Source of the DNA: Bacteroidota bacterium
GTDB lineage: Bacteria > Bacteroidota > Bacteroidia > Bacteroidales > UBA10428
Direction: 5' to 3'
Assembly: GCA_029268165.1 (NCBI GenBank)
Contig: JAJUGM010000148.1
Location: 1 to 7,819, forward strand
DNA: 7,819 nucleotides
Both the position numbers and the translations under genes were made by a program. The notes beneath the pieces are model-generated. The model did not search any database, had not been told where the DNA came from, and saw only the letters and a program-made list of their open reading frames with translations. Numbering within the stretch: position 1 is the stretch's first letter; each line of letters begins with the position of its first letter. Shown one piece after another: positions 6,691 to 7,819 of the stretch.

Positions 6691-7227
6691 TTATTTTTCA
6701 ATTTCCATCAATACTTCATCTTTAGCAACAGTATCGCCGGCTTTGACGTTTATTTTTTTCACTTTTCCGTTTACATGGCTGCTGATTTCGTTCTGCATTT
6801 TCATGGCTTCAAGAATCAGTATAGCATCTCCTTCCTTAACGGTTGTGTTTTCATCTACCAGCAGTTCAATAATTTTGCCAGGCATTGGAGCGGTAATGAA
6901 TTCTGTTTTTGAGGCCTGTTTGTATTTTTCGAGATATTTTCGGCGGCTGTAAGATATGGGCGATTCAATAGTAAATGAGTAACTGACGCCATTTAACAAT
7001 ACAGTATATTTGTTCTGATTTTTTTCAATGATTTCAGCCAGGTATTTTTTTCCTTTATATTCTAAATAGGTAAATCCTTCTTCATCTTCAAAAATTTTAA
7101 TATCTGCCTTTTTGCCGTTTATCTTCAATTCTTCACTGAAGGGGTTGGAAATTTCGTATTTTTTTTCTGCTGGTGTGACTGCAAAATACTGATGTTCAGT
7201 CTTTTTATTTCTTGAATATAATTTCAT
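6691..7227 (-). CDS. Biotin carboxyl carrier subunit of an acyl-CoA carboxylase (biotin/lipoyl attachment protein)
   Basis: The 178-aa protein carries the biotin that shuttles carboxyl groups between the biotin carboxylase (encoded just upstream) and a carboxyltransferase. The C-terminal biotinyl domain (about 109-177) begins APMPGKI (113-119) and holds the biotinylation motif EAMKM with Lys143, followed by the mirror-image half VNGKVKKINVKAGDTV. Residues about 25-90 form a separate strand-rich region before a basic linker (SRRKYLEKYKQ). This resembles the small carrier subunits of Bacteroidota acetyl/propionyl-CoA carboxylases more than AccB of the fatty-acid ACC complex, which has a Pro/Ala linker. 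The ATG lies 15 nt after the carboxylase stop, so the two are co-transcribed. The gene ends the operon. No carboxyltransferase follows, since the next gene is convergent. Whether the acyl substrate is acetyl-, propionyl- or methylmalonyl-CoA cannot be told from this part. Confidence 0.95.
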   Translation of the reverse strand: MKLYSRNKKTEHQYFAVTPAEKKYEISNPFSEELKINGKKADIKIFEDEEGFTYLEYKGKKYLAEIIEKNQNKYTVLLNGVSYSFTIESPISYSRRKYLEKYKQASKTEFITAPMPGKIIELLVDENTTVKEGDAILILEAMKMQNEISSHVNGKVKKINVKAGDTVAKDEVLMEIEK

Positions 7228-7242
7228 GGACAGCTATTTTTA

Positions 7243-7819
7243 TTAAAGTGATTTCAGACGTTTATTGAGAACCCATGGGCTGATGTTCTTGCCTCTTTCA
7301 AAATCGACGAATGTTGTTCGATCGGTTTCAAGTTGTGCTGCATAGTCGAATGTGGCCACATAGGCAGCCAGCATTTCGTCCTCATTTCCCTGGTAAAATA
7401 AGGTATCCAGTTCTTTTTCAATAAATGATGTGTTGAAGTCGCCTTTTTTGAATTTCTTATGATTCATTACTTTAAGACAAAAGGGAATGGTGGTTTTAAT
7501 ACCTTTTATCCAGCATTTGTTCAGAGCAGCTATAGCGGCCTGAATTGCTTTTTCGCGGTTTTCGGCATGAACAATAAGTTTGGCCATCATTGAATCAAAA
7601 TATGGCGTTATTACAGAATAATCAGATATACCGCTGTCAATTCTGATATTTTTCCCTTTAGGGAAGGATACTTTTTCAATGATGCCGAGATTTGGGGAAA
7701 AACCTGCCTGAACATCCTCGGCATTTATGCGGCATTCGATGGCCCAGCCGTTGAGTTTAATATCCTCCTGTTTATATGGCAGTTTTTCGTTCTGTGCGAT
7801 TCTGATCTGGAGTTCAATC
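7243..7819 (-). CDS. accC: Biotin carboxylase subunit of acetyl/propionyl-CoA carboxylase, C-terminal 191 residues (5' end beyond window)
   Basis: The frame is open to the right edge of the window (codons complete from 7818), so the Met codons near 7590 are internal and not starts. The partial protein opens with IELQIRIAQNEKLPYKQEDI and continues GWAIECRINAEDVQAGFSPN, the biotin carboxylase C-terminal domain motif. The Arg of RINAED corresponds to the catalytic Arg338 of E. coli AccC. Next come YFDSMMAKLIVHAENREKAI, equivalent to YDPMIAKLI in the family, and KGIKTTIPFCLKVMNHKKFKKGDFNTSFIE, a standard ending. The ATP-grasp core and the preceding VEH motif lie outside the window. The enzyme carboxylates carrier-bound biotin using ATP and bicarbonate in the cytoplasm. 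The extra tail of about 50 residues after NTSFIE, rich in acidic and aromatic residues, is longer than in E. coli AccC and probably serves subunit contact (inference). The symbol denotes family; the complex may be a propionyl-CoA carboxylase. Confidence 0.94.
   Translation of the reverse strand, partial: IELQIRIAQNEKLPYKQEDIKLNGWAIECRINAEDVQAGFSPNLGIIEKVSFPKGKNIRIDSGISDYSVITPYFDSMMAKLIVHAENREKAIQAAIAALNKCWIKGIKTTIPFCLKVMNHKKFKKGDFNTSFIEKELDTLFYQGNEDEMLAAYVATFDYAAQLETDRTTFVDFERGKNISPWVLNKRLKSL

Noticed and set aside
6680..6952. Plus-strand open frame of 90 codons
   Set aside because: It is the mirror of the biotinyl domain coding region; the Ser/Phe-rich product is a typical shadow.
1..7819. 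A new defence, mobile or biosynthetic multi-gene system
   Set aside because: Genes alternate in direction, belong to unrelated known families, and no repeats, integrase, transposase, toxin pair or array are visible.

Overview
The window looks like chromosomal DNA from a member of the Bacteroidota. The evidence is a secreted protein ending in a type IX secretion (T9SS) sorting domain, AT-rich DNA, starts without Shine-Dalgarno motifs but with A/T-rich leaders, one promoter matching the TTTG / TAnnTTTG pattern of that phylum, and a DUF6599 protein. The genus cannot be read from the sequence.

Layout from left to right: (1) the start of a lipoprotein efflux adaptor (minus strand, runs off the left edge), preceded by and overlapping a TolC-family outer-membrane channel gene by 11 nt. 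They form an RND-type efflux operon whose inner-membrane pump would lie outside the window. (2) A YhhQ-type queuosine-precursor transporter (minus), a single-gene unit with its own promoter and a hairpin/T-run terminator that separates it from the efflux operon. (3) Divergent from it, a secreted CotH-type kinase with a T9SS sorting domain (plus). (4) Convergent with the kinase at only 23 bp, a membrane-anchored serine hydrolase of the beta-lactamase/class C fold (minus), probably using a TTG start. (5) Divergent from that, an exported DUF6599 protein of unknown function (plus). (6) Convergent with it, a biotin carrier subunit and, upstream of that, the C-terminal part of a biotin carboxylase subunit of an acyl-CoA carboxylase (minus, runs off the right edge).

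Apart from the two operons (efflux; acyl-CoA carboxylase), the genes are single units facing each other in alternating directions, and nothing ties them into one pathway. I see no mobile element, CRISPR array, tRNA, rRNA or defence system. No stretch over 300 bp is without a gene. The least understood items are the surface-directed CotH kinase, whose substrate is unknown, and the DUF6599 protein. I do not find convincing evidence of a new multi-gene system.
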